64,000 nucleotides of DNA from Lophius americanus (GCA_037951165.1 JBBDHG010000153.1:2172001-2236000); one strand, 5' to 3'; counted from the stretch's first letter, positions 51,701 through 62,972 are shown. A program made the numbers and translations. Notes: generated by a model from the sequence alone, not told the origin.

Positions 51701-54700
51701 TACATCTATAATATATACAAAAGTCAGAATAAGTTTCCCTTTTCCAAACCATTTAAATGCACTAATAGTGTTCTGTTAAGAAGTTTTATGGCGAAATAGC
51801 TGTAAACAAAGAATTTAAAAATAAATCTTTTTTCATATTTTATTCATTTATATATATTTTTTAAATTGTATGTATTTATTTCCTTAAATAATAATTTATC
51901 TTTCTATTTTCTCTGTGTGTACGCTCATCATAGAAGATTATATTCTTGGTTAAATCGGATCATTTAAGTGGTTATGATCAAATTAATAGGTATTTACAAG
52001 CTATGATCACAGACACACATCTTAGACCTGTTATTGTTGTTTTTTAGAAATAGATTCTTCTGGTCTATATGTTATTATTCTGGATTATTATTGTTATTCT
52101 TATTGGTATAATTCTTATTATTATGATACCGGACTATATTCTGGATTAAATCTTTTTTTTGTTTTTTTTACTCGAGAGAAATGTAATTTTCTACACGACG
52201 ATAGAAGAATAAACCAATACATATAAATAATTGAACTTTATTATTTGTTGTCCACTTATCTAGAGGTCGGTGGTTCGGATCCCCGGCCCTTCCGGTCTAC
52301 ATGTCGAATTATCCTTGAGCAACATTTTGGGTCGCGCAGACCAGAAAAAGTTCCATAAACATACAGTCTTTTACCGTTTTACCATTTACACACGGCATGT
52401 AACTCCAATTATTAGTATTTGAATTAGTATTTGAGTATTCAGTATCTGTGCATGATGCACCACTTCTCCTCAGAATGTACGTCTGATGACATTTAATTAA
52501 GCTAAGTCATTGAACTGTTGCTGCTCTATCCTCCAGGAAAGATCCAGAGTGGTATTTGGCGGAGTCCCTGACCACAGGCCAGCGCGGCTTCGTCCCGTAC
52601 AACTTTGTCGCAACGACCAAAGTGGAGACTGAACCGTACGTCACACAGGAAACAGAAAGATTCTGCTTTCAGAACCATGCCACTCAGTTTTAACACCATA
52701 AGAAATGCAGCGTTTCGGAGGGGAGAGGAAGTGGTTTACGAAAGGATTGACGCACGGTGTGTCTTTGTGCTGCAGGTGGTTCTTCAGGAACATATCTCGA
52801 AACGACGCCGTGAGGCTCCTCCTTGCTCCGGGAAATACGCAGGGCTCTTTCCTGATTCGAGAGAGTGAGACCACCCCAGGTGAAGTGTTCAAATGTGGTT
52901 TACCTGTAATAATCTGATTCCTCAGTGAGTTAGATAAACAGTGTGTTAATGAAGCCTCCGTACGTGTGAGCGACGAAGAGCAGAAAGGGACTTTTTTCCT
53001 GCATCACCTCCTCTCGTTATTACTGACTCTGTTTCTTGATTATGACCCATTTCCCCCCAAACAAAACCCTTTCCTGTCGTCTAATTTGTATCACTTTGAC
53101 TTTCATGTTGAAAATAAACGCCTGTTTGCGTTTGATTCCTTTCTGCCACCTAAACTCCGGGGGACCGAGGTGAAGAAGACCCTCGGTGTCTCCGTGCCTC
53201 ATAAAACATGCATATGCTCAAATGTGCATAATTTATTTGAAACATTGAAAAAGTCCTGTGAAATCTAAATATGTCACTAATGTGAGCAGACGGGTGTGTT
53301 CTCTTTATCGTGCTGACTTACGTTGTACGTTTGACAGTTATGCTGTAAAGGAGTCCAAACTAATGATACCCAGCTATCATACAGTCCCTTGAAGAGGCTC
53401 CACGTACGGAGAGTTGGCGGCGCTTTGCCTACCGCCGTCATGCTCTGTGCAAATTGACCTTTTTACCGATATTTTTCCACAACACCATGACAACAACGCT
53501 TTTCTACGACACCTTTGTTTGTTTGCACCGAAGCAAACCATGGCCGAGCAGCATTGTGCGAGTGACTCATCTCAAAAATAGCCTTCCGGTGTTCCACATG
53601 CAAGTGCAATGTCACGTATTCCACAGCAAGGTCAGCGCCAAGCGCTTTCTAAATATTAACATAGAAAAAAAATAACATTAATTTAGTGTTCGCTGTTAAA
53701 TGGTGGCGGATCGTGTGCTTTTCTCATGCGGTAAGGGATCAGTTTCAGTGGATTTTCTTCCTGTTTGAGTTAGCAGCTAACTGTTACTAGCTACTTTTAG
53801 GCCATTTGGCTCGGATTTGTACACATAATATAGCATCAAAACTTCAAACTGCGTCCTGGCTGTCCACCCCTTTATTATACAGATGTCAAATTCACATCTG
53901 TTACTACCCTCACTGCTGTCTCAGGGCTGGAGCAACACAGACCCTCAACTATACCTCCATTGTGTTTATAGAGAATGGATGGGCAGAATAAAGGTGCATT
54001 AGCCTGACACTGAATGGGCAAATAAAATATTATTTTAGTTCATTCACGACCACCTTTTCAGATTATTTTCAGGATAGGGGGCAAACATTGGCCTGGTTTG
54101 TCTCTCTTTATGGTCCACTCATGCAATCAATTGAATGACGACCTCATAAGAAGATCCCGACCACAACAGCTGAGCCGTCCAAAATCTGGTAGAGTGCAGA
54201 ATGAGTTGCTGACGGAGCTGAAAGAGTTTCTCTGTTACACAAACTGCGATAATTTTCATTTATGACCTGACAAAAAGTGAAATCTGCAGGCCTTCACATT
54301 CGATTATGCCTCCTCTTTGTTGCAGGGTCATACTCCCTATCACTCAGGGACTTGGACCAGAACACAGGTGAGGGAGTCAAAAACTACAGAATCCGCAACC
54401 TGGACAAAGGTGGCTTCTACATCACACCCAAGATATCCTTCAACTCGCTGAAGGAGCTTGTGCAGCATCACTCGCGTGGGTACAGCCCTCCTGATGGTAT
54501 CATCATCCCGCTCTTTTTCAAATGGTTTTAAACGGGTCTCCTCTCTCTCGATGCCATCCAGGTGATTCGAGTGGCTTGTGCACAAAGCTGGTGAAACCGT
54601 GTCAGTCCAAGGCGCCACAGAAGCCCTGGTGGCAGGATGAGTGGGAGATTCCCAGAGAGTCCCTGAAGCTGGAGCGCAGGCTTGGAGCTGGACAGTTTGG

Positions 54701-57700
54701 AGAAGTGTGGATGGGTGAGTGACAGAGAAGACGAAGAATGAATGATTATGAGCTTCTTCAAAGAATACGGGGCACATTGTTGGGTTCTTAAGATCAATTC
54801 AGCCATATAACAGTTTGTACATTTTGTCCATAAGTGTTTAGACGGTTTTGCTCGGATGTACCGCATGTACAATCCAGGCCGCTCAATCAAGTTGTGGGTT
54901 TTGACTGCACGTCTCCTGGAGAGCCTTGAGCCAGGGTTTTTTCTGCAGTGTGTGCAGAACCGTTTCCTCAACACGGCCTTAATCATAGGCTTGTATGAGC
55001 TGGTTAACTGGAGAATGTGAGGAAGTATTATCCCTCTTACGCAACATCTCTCAAACGGCATTAATCCACCTTCCCAAAGAGCTCACAGATTTGGGGGGGA
55101 ACTGCCGACTAGCATGAGTTCCTCGTACCACTGCGGAGAGCAAGGTTAGGCAGCGAGGCAGCATATTTTAATAACAAGGGTATCAATTAAGATAATCTGT
55201 GAAACAAGCCTATGATATTTTCCATCCACATGTGCCAGAACAATTTAGCATAGCAAACACGCCACTGTTTCAGAGCTAAACATTACCAACCATGGACTTT
55301 ATCCTCATTTGACAGACGCTTTATTTACAGAATCATCTTGCCGGTAGTCTGGGCACTGGATTAGAGTCATTATCTTCATCCAAACATGGCTCGCATTTGA
55401 ATAACGAGGCTGACTTTCATTTTTTCATTCATGTTATTTAACATGAATATAAGTGATAACTATGCTTTATGGGAGGGGGATTGCTATTCTAAATAAAAGG
55501 AATGGAGGAATGCGTTTAACAGCGGCTCAAGTTTGTTCCCAGCATTGTGATCCATCATGCATGGTGATCATGAGATGCTCGGCGCGTTATGAGACAGGAG
55601 ATATTCTGGTGGGCTGTGGGTTTGGTTTACGTGATACGGGAGTGTCAGTGTACCATAGCTGGAATGAGATCCTGTTTACACGAATGGTCACGTGGAACAT
55701 TTGTTAGGTTAGCGACATATCGGATCTGACTCGAGGCTCTCCTGCTTTATTTTTATAGAGCAGTAATTCATGTGCATGAAACGTTTCGAGACATGCAAGG
55801 AGCGTCATTCTGTGAACGCTCATTTATGTTTGGCAGTTGGTCCTTCATCTCAGCAGCTAATGATCTAACTTTTCATTACAGTTTTATAGCAAACATTCAC
55901 AAATGATGACTCACTCCACTTCACTTCACTTCACATCACTTCTAGTATCATTATGATGTTTGCGTTTCTGGTTTTGAGTGAGTTAACAATTACTTAGTTT
56001 AACTGAGTTGTAGTAATAGTAGTAGTTCTGATACGCGGGAATCACAAAATAATTACCAGAACTCAAAAGAAGTAAGACAATCATTTGCCATCATTTTTTT
56101 TTTTTTTTGGAGTTTCATTTAAACTCAAAAGTATTAGAATAGCAAAGTTTAAATATTCAGAGATTCGCCCTTTAATGTCCTGCTCAACTGTTTGGTTGAG
56201 CACATTTTGAGTCTACTCCTTAATGTAGAATGTGACTGAACCTATTTATAATATGACCCAGTGGCAGCATGTATATGCGAAAGAGAGAGGGACCTGGGAT
56301 GGAACCCTGGGGGACACCACAGGACAAAGGTGACCCTCTGGAGGAGGCATCAATGAAGAATGTCGAAAAATCGAAAAGAAAAGAGAATTTTATTTTATTT
56401 TATTTGCATTTTACTTAACAGAATTATGAAACTTGAAACATTTCTATGGAAAAACCCTAATAAGGGTCAAATAGATTTTAAAAACATGCAATAGCAAATA
56501 GTTGAGCTAATCTAAATGAAATTGATTATTTTTCATGAACTACAAAAATTTCATCATGAAATAATCTTATATGTCTCATCTGCTAATCTGTCCCTTTACG
56601 GTCCGGGTAAATTTAAAATATTTAATAAATGCCCCCAGAAAAATAAAATATATTAAAAAAAAGTAAATTATTTTGGTGAGTAGATTAAAGGTGGGTTAAT
56701 GCTAAATAAACATTGTGCTCAATATATAGTTAAATTGACTTATATGTAGTTAGATCATTTGTTGAACAGTCAGGACAGGATATTCTCTTTAACTGTATTC
56801 TTCAAAAACAATTCAACAATCGAACAGCTGAACCCACGAGTCCTTAGATCATTCTCCTGAAAGTATGTTCATGTTTTTCTGGCTTGGCGGTGGCTTTCAA
56901 ACAGAATGAACCGCTGTCCTTGATAGAGGCGAGAGAGGTCTCCGGTTCCTTGGATGTTTTCCTTGGGTGTTTTATGACTTCCTGAATGACGCTCTCGGAG
57001 TAACTTTTTGAAGGTTGGCTACTTCTGGGAAGCAGAACAGCACCGCCCTGCACCAACCTACAACCTCAAAGAACTGCTGGTCGATCAGCGCCGGTGTTTT
57101 TCAGAGGATTGATGTCTTTGTCTATATTTCAGGTTTGTACAATAAAAACAAGAGGGTGGCTATCAAGAAACTGAAGATTGGCACAATGCCAATGGAAGCT
57201 TTCTTGGCGGAGGCCAACATGATGAAGAACCTGCAGCATCCGAGCCTCGTCCGCCTCTTTGCTGTAGTTACCCAGGAGCCAATCTTGATTGTCACAGAGT
57301 ACATGGAAAACGGTGGGTACAGAACTGCGTGTTCACTAAACTGCGTGTAAAGAAAAGTTAAGCCTCATCCACGGTGTTTCCATGAAACGATTTAAGATGT
57401 ATTACAATGAAACCTACGTCATGTAGAATACGTCTAAGCATGTCTGAAACAATCTTTTTTCTCAATTCCTTGCACGGACCACAAAAGGCGTTGCCGTCAG
57501 GGTTTGAACTCTGCCTGGAGCAAATGCAACGGCGCCGTTTTAAGGTCAGGATGAAACATGTTGATCTTTTATTCGACTCTGAGTAACAGAGCACGGGCTC
57601 GAACAAGCGAGCGGCGTGATGCTAGCGGACGAGTGCTGCTCTATCAATGATAGGTTATGAGATGAGCAGCTCTGCCAACAGCATCCGTGTGAGCAAATCT

Positions 57701-59654
57701 AAATAAGGGAGAAAAGTCGTGAGCCCTGCCTCCTAACGCATGCTGCCCTCTTGAAGGGGCTTCTGAAAGGCTATTTTCAGCTTCTCCTCGAGATCCTCCT
57801 GGAATCGCCTCAGCAAACATGAACTTTCACCTCTTACTCTTGGCCCGGCGGACGGACTACTGGTGTTTACTCTCTGAGGGGGAAGTCGCTCCTGCTCTGA
57901 CACGAGAGGGGGTCAAAAGGGAGAGGGTGATTGGCCAAGTTATTGTTCAGCCATGATAAGGCCTGGGTACCTTCCAACAATTGTGTGAGGGACATGCCTC
58001 CACTGACGCTCACATGCACCTACACATACACACAAACATTTGAACGCTACACTTTTGTGGCTGGAAAGAGGGATCCTTTACAGGCGGGATCTTCCTCCCA
58101 TAATACATAAGAAAATACATGTGGAAGTACTGAGAATCCGTTTTTTTTTGCGCATGGAAGTGTTCCGGTGACTTCTTTGACCAACAAAAGCCTTTAGAGG
58201 AACAATAACAGAATACACGGAGAGATGTTGTCACAAACACAACAGCTGCCTTACGGCTGGCGTGAATGGCGCGTCTTTGTGTAGTCTTCAATGTGAGGCC
58301 TTACACCAGGCTGCCTCTTTGTCTGGAATCCACGTGTGGATAGGAAACAATCGTTGCCTCTGTTGTCATGAGAAAGGACGGCTCAGAGGTCTCGTCTTTT
58401 CAGTTGGTCCCTTTTTTATCATCAAAGACAACGCAGAAGGAAAATAACAGGCAGGTCGTCCCAGTCTCCCGTTATGACCTTGACAAAGAGCGTTCCTCTG
58501 GCACGCAGACATCAAAAGCAGTCGTCCGGACTTAAGCACAGGAGCAAGGCCTCTTCTTTCCTGGCACTCATTCCCCTTCGAGTATTTCCTTTAGTCGGAA
58601 TTGGTTGGCTGAGGTGCAGAGGTATTGTTCTGTCTTAATCAACTCAACACTAGGTCAACTGTCAGAAAACATGCATCAATCTGAGGGTACTTCCTGCAAG
58701 TGTTATGTTCCGCTGGGTTTTCAGCTTCTATTTTGGTCCAAGTTTATGTCTGAGGGGAATTTACTGTGTTTGCTACTCCTTCAAAATATTAACCCTTTAA
58801 TTTCCTGCTCAACTGTTTGATTGGGCACAGTTTGAGGCTCTGATATAATGTGACCCAGTAGAAGCATTTGTATGCGAAAGAGCAAGGGGCCAAGGACGGA
58901 GCCCTGGGGGAATTCTGTTTTTTTACCAAACAGAATTATATAAGTTGATTAACAAAAAAAAAACCGTATGATGATGTTTAAAAGAAGTTTAATCTGTATT
59001 TCTATTTCCACTACATAAGAAAATAATTTAAAAAAAACATTTTAAACATCTTCTTTTGGCTGCTCGCCACAGCCAATCGTCTTTTTCCATCTGCACCTTC
59101 CTCTGTCATACCAACCAACTACATGTCCTCTTTCCCAGCATCCAGAAACCTCCTCTTTGGTATATCCCAATCTCAAAATCAAATAACGGTATATGACTTC
59201 AATGTTTTTAAATTAAAAACTCACATTATACTTTGAACGTTCAAACGTTTTGGTAATATTGATGGAAACATACCATAACTTCACAGGCAGTTCCCCTAAA
59301 AGAAACAGAATTATTCTTACTCCAGTTTCCATCTTGCCCTGTCCACCACATCTTCCTTTGTCACACCAACCAACTGCATGTCCTCTCCCACCACTTCCAT
59401 CTTTCCCTTTTTCTTCTATCCACTATCCCTCCTTTTCCCTTGTCCTTACTTTGTCTCCCAGACGTCTAACAACCTTCCGTGCACATTTCTATTCCCGGCC
59501 AAGTTTGACGCTCCCAAAAAAAAAACCTTCAAAATATGTTTATAGTGTATAATATAACCGTGATTTCTTGTTTACAGGTAGTCTAGTGGAGTATCTAATA
59601 ACACCTGAGGGGAGCAGTTTGCCTATCAACATACTCATAGACATGGCGTCTCAG
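47405..59654 (+). CDS. lck: lck, Src-family tyrosine kinase, 3' part beyond window (9 exons seen)
   Basis: In mammals LCK starts T-cell receptor signalling at the membrane. Exons: 47405-47503, 49083-49146, 50808-50898, 52537-52635, 52776-52879, 54326-54475, 54562-54714, 57133-57312, 59578-59654; phases close to 339 codons. N-terminus MGCNGS gives Gly2 for myristoylation and Cys3 for palmitoylation. C22/C25 (CEHC) match the LCK zinc clasp for CD4/CD8. The SH3 has SYEPNHDGDLGFEKG and ALYDY-like AIYSY. The SH2 starts at W119, with FLIRES Arg146. The kinase has GAGQFGEVWMG (244-254), VAIK Lys265, alpha-C Glu280 and gatekeeper Thr308. Exon 9 is 77 bases, the Src-family size, and ends in a GC donor. 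HRDLRAAN, DFG and the tail were not found before 64000. The CxxC pair and SH3 favour lck over blk or lyn. The ATG follows an acceptor (ttgcag|gaaag), so a non-coding first exon is likely. Confidence 0.93.
47640..47840 (+). repeat. four-copy interspersed repeat, copy 2
   Basis: Landmarks 'atgacccagtggcag', 'ggagccctgggggacacca' and 'ctattccataagtagga' shared with 15025-15270. In lck intron 1. Confidence 0.65.
48729..48783. repeat. (CA)n microsatellite
   Basis: About 27 uninterrupted CA units in lck intron 1. Confidence 0.95.
49285..50230 (+). repeat. tandem duplication in lck intron 2
   Basis: About 49285-49605 and about 49840-50230 are diverged direct copies. Shared strings include 'aaacatggaaa(a/c)actattaaaat', 'aatctggttaatcttcc', 'aatctaattctttac' followed by 'tttttaagagac', 'tttctgcc' and 'gttctataa'. 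Copy 2 carries about 80 extra bases near 49890-49980. No coding content is evident in either copy. Confidence 0.75.
50254..50450 (-). other. coding-like stretch antisense to lck (possible last exon)
   Basis: In lck intron 2, on the minus strand, an acceptor-like 'ccattcatctag' (about 50451-50462) is followed by an open frame. It reads SYLMLDYAPSTSPSPPSPSQ, then a His/Ser/Pro-rich part, and ends TPLRAKTLPSQSRRKV with TGA at 50254-50256. A minus-strand AATAAA lies at 50196-50201. I recognise no family. A second coding-like segment lies upstream on the same strand (about 50672-50555, e.g. FELAAHYWLHDELKVPPDRL), but it hits a stop before the nearest donor. It could be a decayed or unknown gene, or chance. 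Confidence 0.3.
52255..52400. repeat. teleost interspersed repeat ('ggtggttcggatccccggc' type)
   Basis: 'ggtcggtggttcggatcccc' followed by 'tctacatgtcgaattatcct' and 'tgagcaa' matches a widespread fish repeat phrase. The 'ggttcgaatcc'-like B-box suggests distant tRNA-type ancestry, but no cloverleaf can be drawn. In lck intron 3. Confidence 0.5.
52880..54325. other. lck intron 5, no gene seen
   Basis: 1.4 kb between the two SH2 exons. The open frame at 52966-53268 has no domain or splice support. No mobile element was recognised. Confidence 0.4.
56160..56370 (+). repeat. four-copy interspersed repeat, copy 3
   Basis: Best-preserved copy: 'tttaatgtcctgctcaact', 'gtttggttgagcacattttg', 'tataatatgacccagtggca' and 'ggaaccctgggggacaccac'. 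Same orientation as the other copies. Confidence 0.7.
56830..57030 (-). mobile_element. Tc1-like transposase scrap
   Basis: The minus-strand frame reads SVIQEVIKHPRKTSKEPETS and then LASIKDSG, resembling the second helix-turn-helix region (NPRTTSKELQ-type) of Tc1 transposases. No other part is present. It ends about 100 bases before lck exon 8. Confidence 0.5.
58790..58915 (+). repeat. four-copy interspersed repeat, copy 4 (truncated)
   Basis: 'ctttaatttcctgctcaact', 'aatgtgacccagtagaagca' and 'aaggacggagccctggggga', then the similarity stops. Confidence 0.65.
59040..59500 (-). mobile_element. RTE-type LINE 3' end scraps (two)
   Basis: 'tggctgctcgccacagcca' (about 59060) and 'tccatcttgccctgtccacc' (about 59328), each followed by 'cttcctctgtcataccaacc' or a close variant, repeat the 3' end seen at 34160-34260. 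These are two short, diverged copies in the same orientation. Confidence 0.6.
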
Positions 59655-60624
59655 GCAAGAAACCTTTTTTCTTCTTTTTTTGTACTATCTGTCTGTCTAT
59701 GTCTACATCATTAACCAAAGTTACTTCCATTTATCCTTTTACATCCTGTTCTCTTGGCACCATCCTCACAGACAGGAAAGTGACCACATTTGTAATGAGG
59801 CTCACTCAAATTCCATTAACAAAAGCTGGAAAGACATGTGAGCAGGTTTGTACTCGCCAGGGTGAAAATGATCACAATCAGGGCACGGTGACAAAAACTG
59901 ACACTGATGACTTTTTTGGGGGGTTTCGCTGGATTTGTCTGTATTCCACATTTGATGTCTTTTATCAAACTAAAGTAATATGCTCTCTAAACATTCTGCC
60001 AAAACATGCACCCTTATGAACAGTCATGTTGTACATTTGACATGTAAAAGCCATAAATGACTCATTTGGTCGTGTTTAACATTGTGGGAAGTGTTTTTAT
60101 CTCTTTGTTGTCAAGGATTTAGTGGTAAGACTAATATAGAAATCATATCCGTCCATTAAATATCGTATGAGTTCAAACCTAAATGCTCTGAGAAAGCGGT
60201 AACTTCCAGGAAAGCCAGGTTGGCATCCGAAGGAAAATTGGTGATATTGGCGTTACAAAGAGCCTGGAATGAGCAACAAGGACAACGACCCCTTGTGCAA
60301 CACTCACAGGACAGCAGGCACCAAACAAGCTAATATGGCATGAGGAAGACCCCCAGAGTCCCAAAGTCATGACAACAAATCACTAATGGGGAGTTTGTCA
60401 CCTTCCTGGTTTAGACAGAAACAACAGTGACGGCGAGGGCGAGGACACGGAGAGGGTCGGACAGGAACCCCAAACCAGGGAGGTGGGGAGGGAGGGAAAA
60501 TGGGGGTGTACAGGAGGGCTCAAGACGCATGAGAGCAGATCATAGTTGGGACTGGGATTGATTCATGTGCAAGAAAGATAGATTTAACCGTTACACAGTT
60601 TACACATTATTAAATCAATATAAA

Positions 60625-60710
60625 AATGTAAACTTTATTCATCCCCAAAGGGTTGTTGCAGCAGCTCCAACACGCAGGTATTCTGAAGGTGACTAAAAAT
60701 GAAGACATAC
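60625..60710. repeat. teleost retroelement tail ('actttattcatccccaaagg')
   Basis: The phrase 'actttattcatccccaaagg' then 'ttgttgcagcagctcc' is a common fish repeat end. The related phrase set 'ggacgaaggacctgcggtag' at 61370-61600 is usually part of the same element in fish, so the minisatellite at 60771-61374 may have expanded inside one insertion. Confidence 0.5.
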
Positions 60711-60770
60711 TATATAATAGGATATCTTATAGACATGTTCAGGTAAGAAAACCAACAAAAAACAACAACA

Positions 60771-61374
60771 ATGTGTGTAGTCAGTTGATGATTATCAGAT
60801 ACACACATGTTGGGTAGTCAGTTGATGATTATCAGATACACACATGTTGGGTAGTCAGTTGATGATTATCAGATACACACATGGTGTGTAGTCAGTTGAT
60901 GATTATCAGATACACACATGTTGTGTAGTCAGTTGATGATTATCAGATACACACATGTTGTGTAGTCAGTTGATGATTATCAGATACACACATGTTGTGT
61001 AGTCAGTTGATGATTATCAGATACACACATGTTGTGTAGTCAGTTGATGATTATCAGATACACACATGTTGTGTAGTCAGTTGATGATTATCAGATACAC
61101 ACATGTTGTGTAGTCAGTTGATGATTATCAGATACACACATGTTGTGTAGTCAGTTGATGATTATCAGATACACACATGTTGTGTAGTCAGTTGATGATT
61201 ATCAGATACACACATGTTGTGTAGTCAGTTGATGATTATCAGATACACACATGTTGTGTAGTCAGTTGATTATTATCAGATACACACATGTTGTGTAGTC
61301 AGTTGATGATTATCGGATACACACATGTCGTGTAGTCAGTTGATGATTATCAGATACACACATGTTGGGTAGTG
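60771..61374. repeat. 37-bp minisatellite, about 16 copies
   Basis: The unit runs 'gtagtcagttgatgattatc', then 'agatacacacatgttgt'. Copies are nearly identical, with few substitutions (for example ggg for gtg at both edges, 'ttat' for 'gatt' near 61270, 'tcgg' near 61313). Lies in the intron after lck exon 9. Confidence 0.95.
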
Positions 61375-61600
61375 ATGTAGCAGAGTTCTGGGTTTCAGAC
61401 ACAACACAGCACAACACAGGATTGTTTGTACAGTCTGATGACTGCAGTGGGGACGAAGGACCTGCGGTAGCGTTCCGTCTTACACTGTGGGTGTCGCAGT
61501 CTGCCGCTGCAGAAGCTGCTCCAAGCGTCTCATGTAGGGGGTGATATTATACATCTCCAAAAGTGTCCAGCTGGTCGCTTGGGCTCCGATGTCCTTGATG
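61370..61600. repeat. teleost LINE-like 3' fragment
   Basis: 'gatgactgcagtggggacga', 'aggacctgcggtagcgttcc' and 'gtctcatgtagggggtgata' match a fish repeat often read as retroelement 3' sequence. The class is not certain. A further repeat-like block with 'gacgcatcaggacacatta' and 'atgcgtcccagaccacctcg' lies at 61890-62030. Confidence 0.45.
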
Positions 61601-62039
61601 CTTTCGTCAATATCGTTACAAGGTCAAAGGGTGTCACATTTAGTTTCAGTCACGTCGGTCAAGTACCAGATTTATTAAGCCAGCTAGTACGGGCTACCTA
61701 ACAAGTTGAAGATGTTTAGAGCTAATATACGTGTGCGGACTATCCAAACTGCTGAGCCTGACAGGAAATAGTCATTTGCAGCTTGCTGAACATGTCAAAA
61801 AAATTTCTTTCGCCATTTTTACAACTGGTTGCACCTTTCCACTAAAATAGCAACCACATCCAGAACTGACGACGTATTTCTCTGTTACGTCCTTTTTGGA
61901 GACGCATCAGGACACATTAACATTTACACTACAAAGAGATATGTAGTCAAATGCGTCCCAGACCACCTCGGACAGTGGTTTGAGTGATCGGATCACACCT
62001 CGTGTCTGGGTGGTTGTTCACACTTGAGTAAGCAATATG

Positions 62040-62870
62040 TCTCATCACCCACAATGCATTTTAAAAGTAGGTCTAAACAGGGTCTTAGTTCATTGAGTGA
62101 AGGAAGGAACGAGGAGATCAAAGCCCTTGTTAAGTGGTTCAAAACAGCCAGCACTTGCATCAAACGATGAAAGTTGATCGAAGAGATCAGAGCCAGTTAT
62201 TAACATAAGTAGCGAATGAATAAGGTGTGCGGTCTTGTTTCTCATGGAAATAGAAGCCTGGAGGAGAGGGGAGGGTTCTGGCCCCCACTGCTCGAGCGTG
62301 TTGGTGCACTGAAACACTGTGTTGAAGGATGGGTTGAAGGTGAAACCTTTCTCCAGGTCACGACTACATCCATTCTCAAATGGGTGTAACGTTGTATCTC
62401 TGATGTATTCAAACATAAAGACGGCAGACTATTTCTCTAGCGAGTGATGAATTCCATGACTTACTATAACAATCTATAGCTTATTGTAGATAAGAGGGAG
62501 CTTAGAAGAAGAAAAAACCCAACTACATTAGAAATTACAAATAACATTACAACTATACAAATGATACTTTATAAGAGTTCCCGTGTGATGCCACGATTGC
62601 ATTGCTAGTAAGCCACTCGTAATTTTAGCTTCCTCTGCTTACTGTCTTCTTGTCCTCACAGTTTGGGGTTAGGCTAACGGCTTGGCGCGTGCGCCACAAC
62701 TCAACTACGTAGCAGGATAGTGAACCTCTGAACAAAAAAAAAAAAAAGCAACGGCTAAACTTATTTTAAAGCCGATTTCATTTATGTCATGGTTGCAATA
62801 TGTCCATTTCATTCATCATAGTATTTTGACAGTATTATACGTTTTTAAACTAATCTTTTTTAATTGAATA
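62040..62870. other. lck intron 9, no gene seen
   Basis: The open frame on minus at 62090-62416 has no recognisable domain. No lck exon was found here. Confidence 0.4.
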
Positions 62871-62879
62871 AAAGTAGTA

Positions 62880-62972
62880 AATTTCAGTGATTCCTCTGCG
62901 TACCTCTAGAAGGAGCCTGCGTACCACTAGTGTACCACTGGCGTACCATAGTTTGAGAACCACTGCCCTAAC
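62880..62972 (-). repeat. hAT-type terminal sequence fragment
   Basis: Reverse complement begins CAGTGGTTCTCAAACTATGG followed by repeated 'tacgccagtgg/tacactagtgg' phrases, like hAT terminal inverted repeats and like the piece at 10715. It directly abuts the telomere-like tract. Confidence 0.5.

Larger units (their letters stand above)
54715..57132. other. lck intron 7
   Basis: 2.4 kb intron between the kinase glycine-loop exon and the Lys265 exon. It contains the third copy of the four-copy repeat (56160-56370) and a Tc1-like scrap (56830-57030). A CACTT-repeat patch lies near 55915-55940. No exon was seen. Confidence 0.5.
57313..59577. other. lck intron 8
   Basis: 2.3 kb intron. It contains a shortened fourth copy of the four-copy repeat (58790-58915) and RTE-type LINE scraps (59040-59500). 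No exon or RNA gene was recognised. Confidence 0.5.

Noticed and set aside
52255..52330. tRNA gene suggested by a B-box-like 'ggttcggatcc'
   Set aside because: No cloverleaf arms or A box; the context matches a dispersed fish repeat.
47405..59654. blk or lyn as the identity of the kinase
   Set aside because: Syntenic BLK was considered because of mtmr9 and tdh, but the MGC...CEHC exon and the SH3 string HDGDLGFEKG match LCK, and fam167b is the upstream neighbour.
60771..61374. CRISPR-like array
   Set aside because: Units are contiguous 37-mers without variable spacers, in a vertebrate intron; it is a minisatellite.
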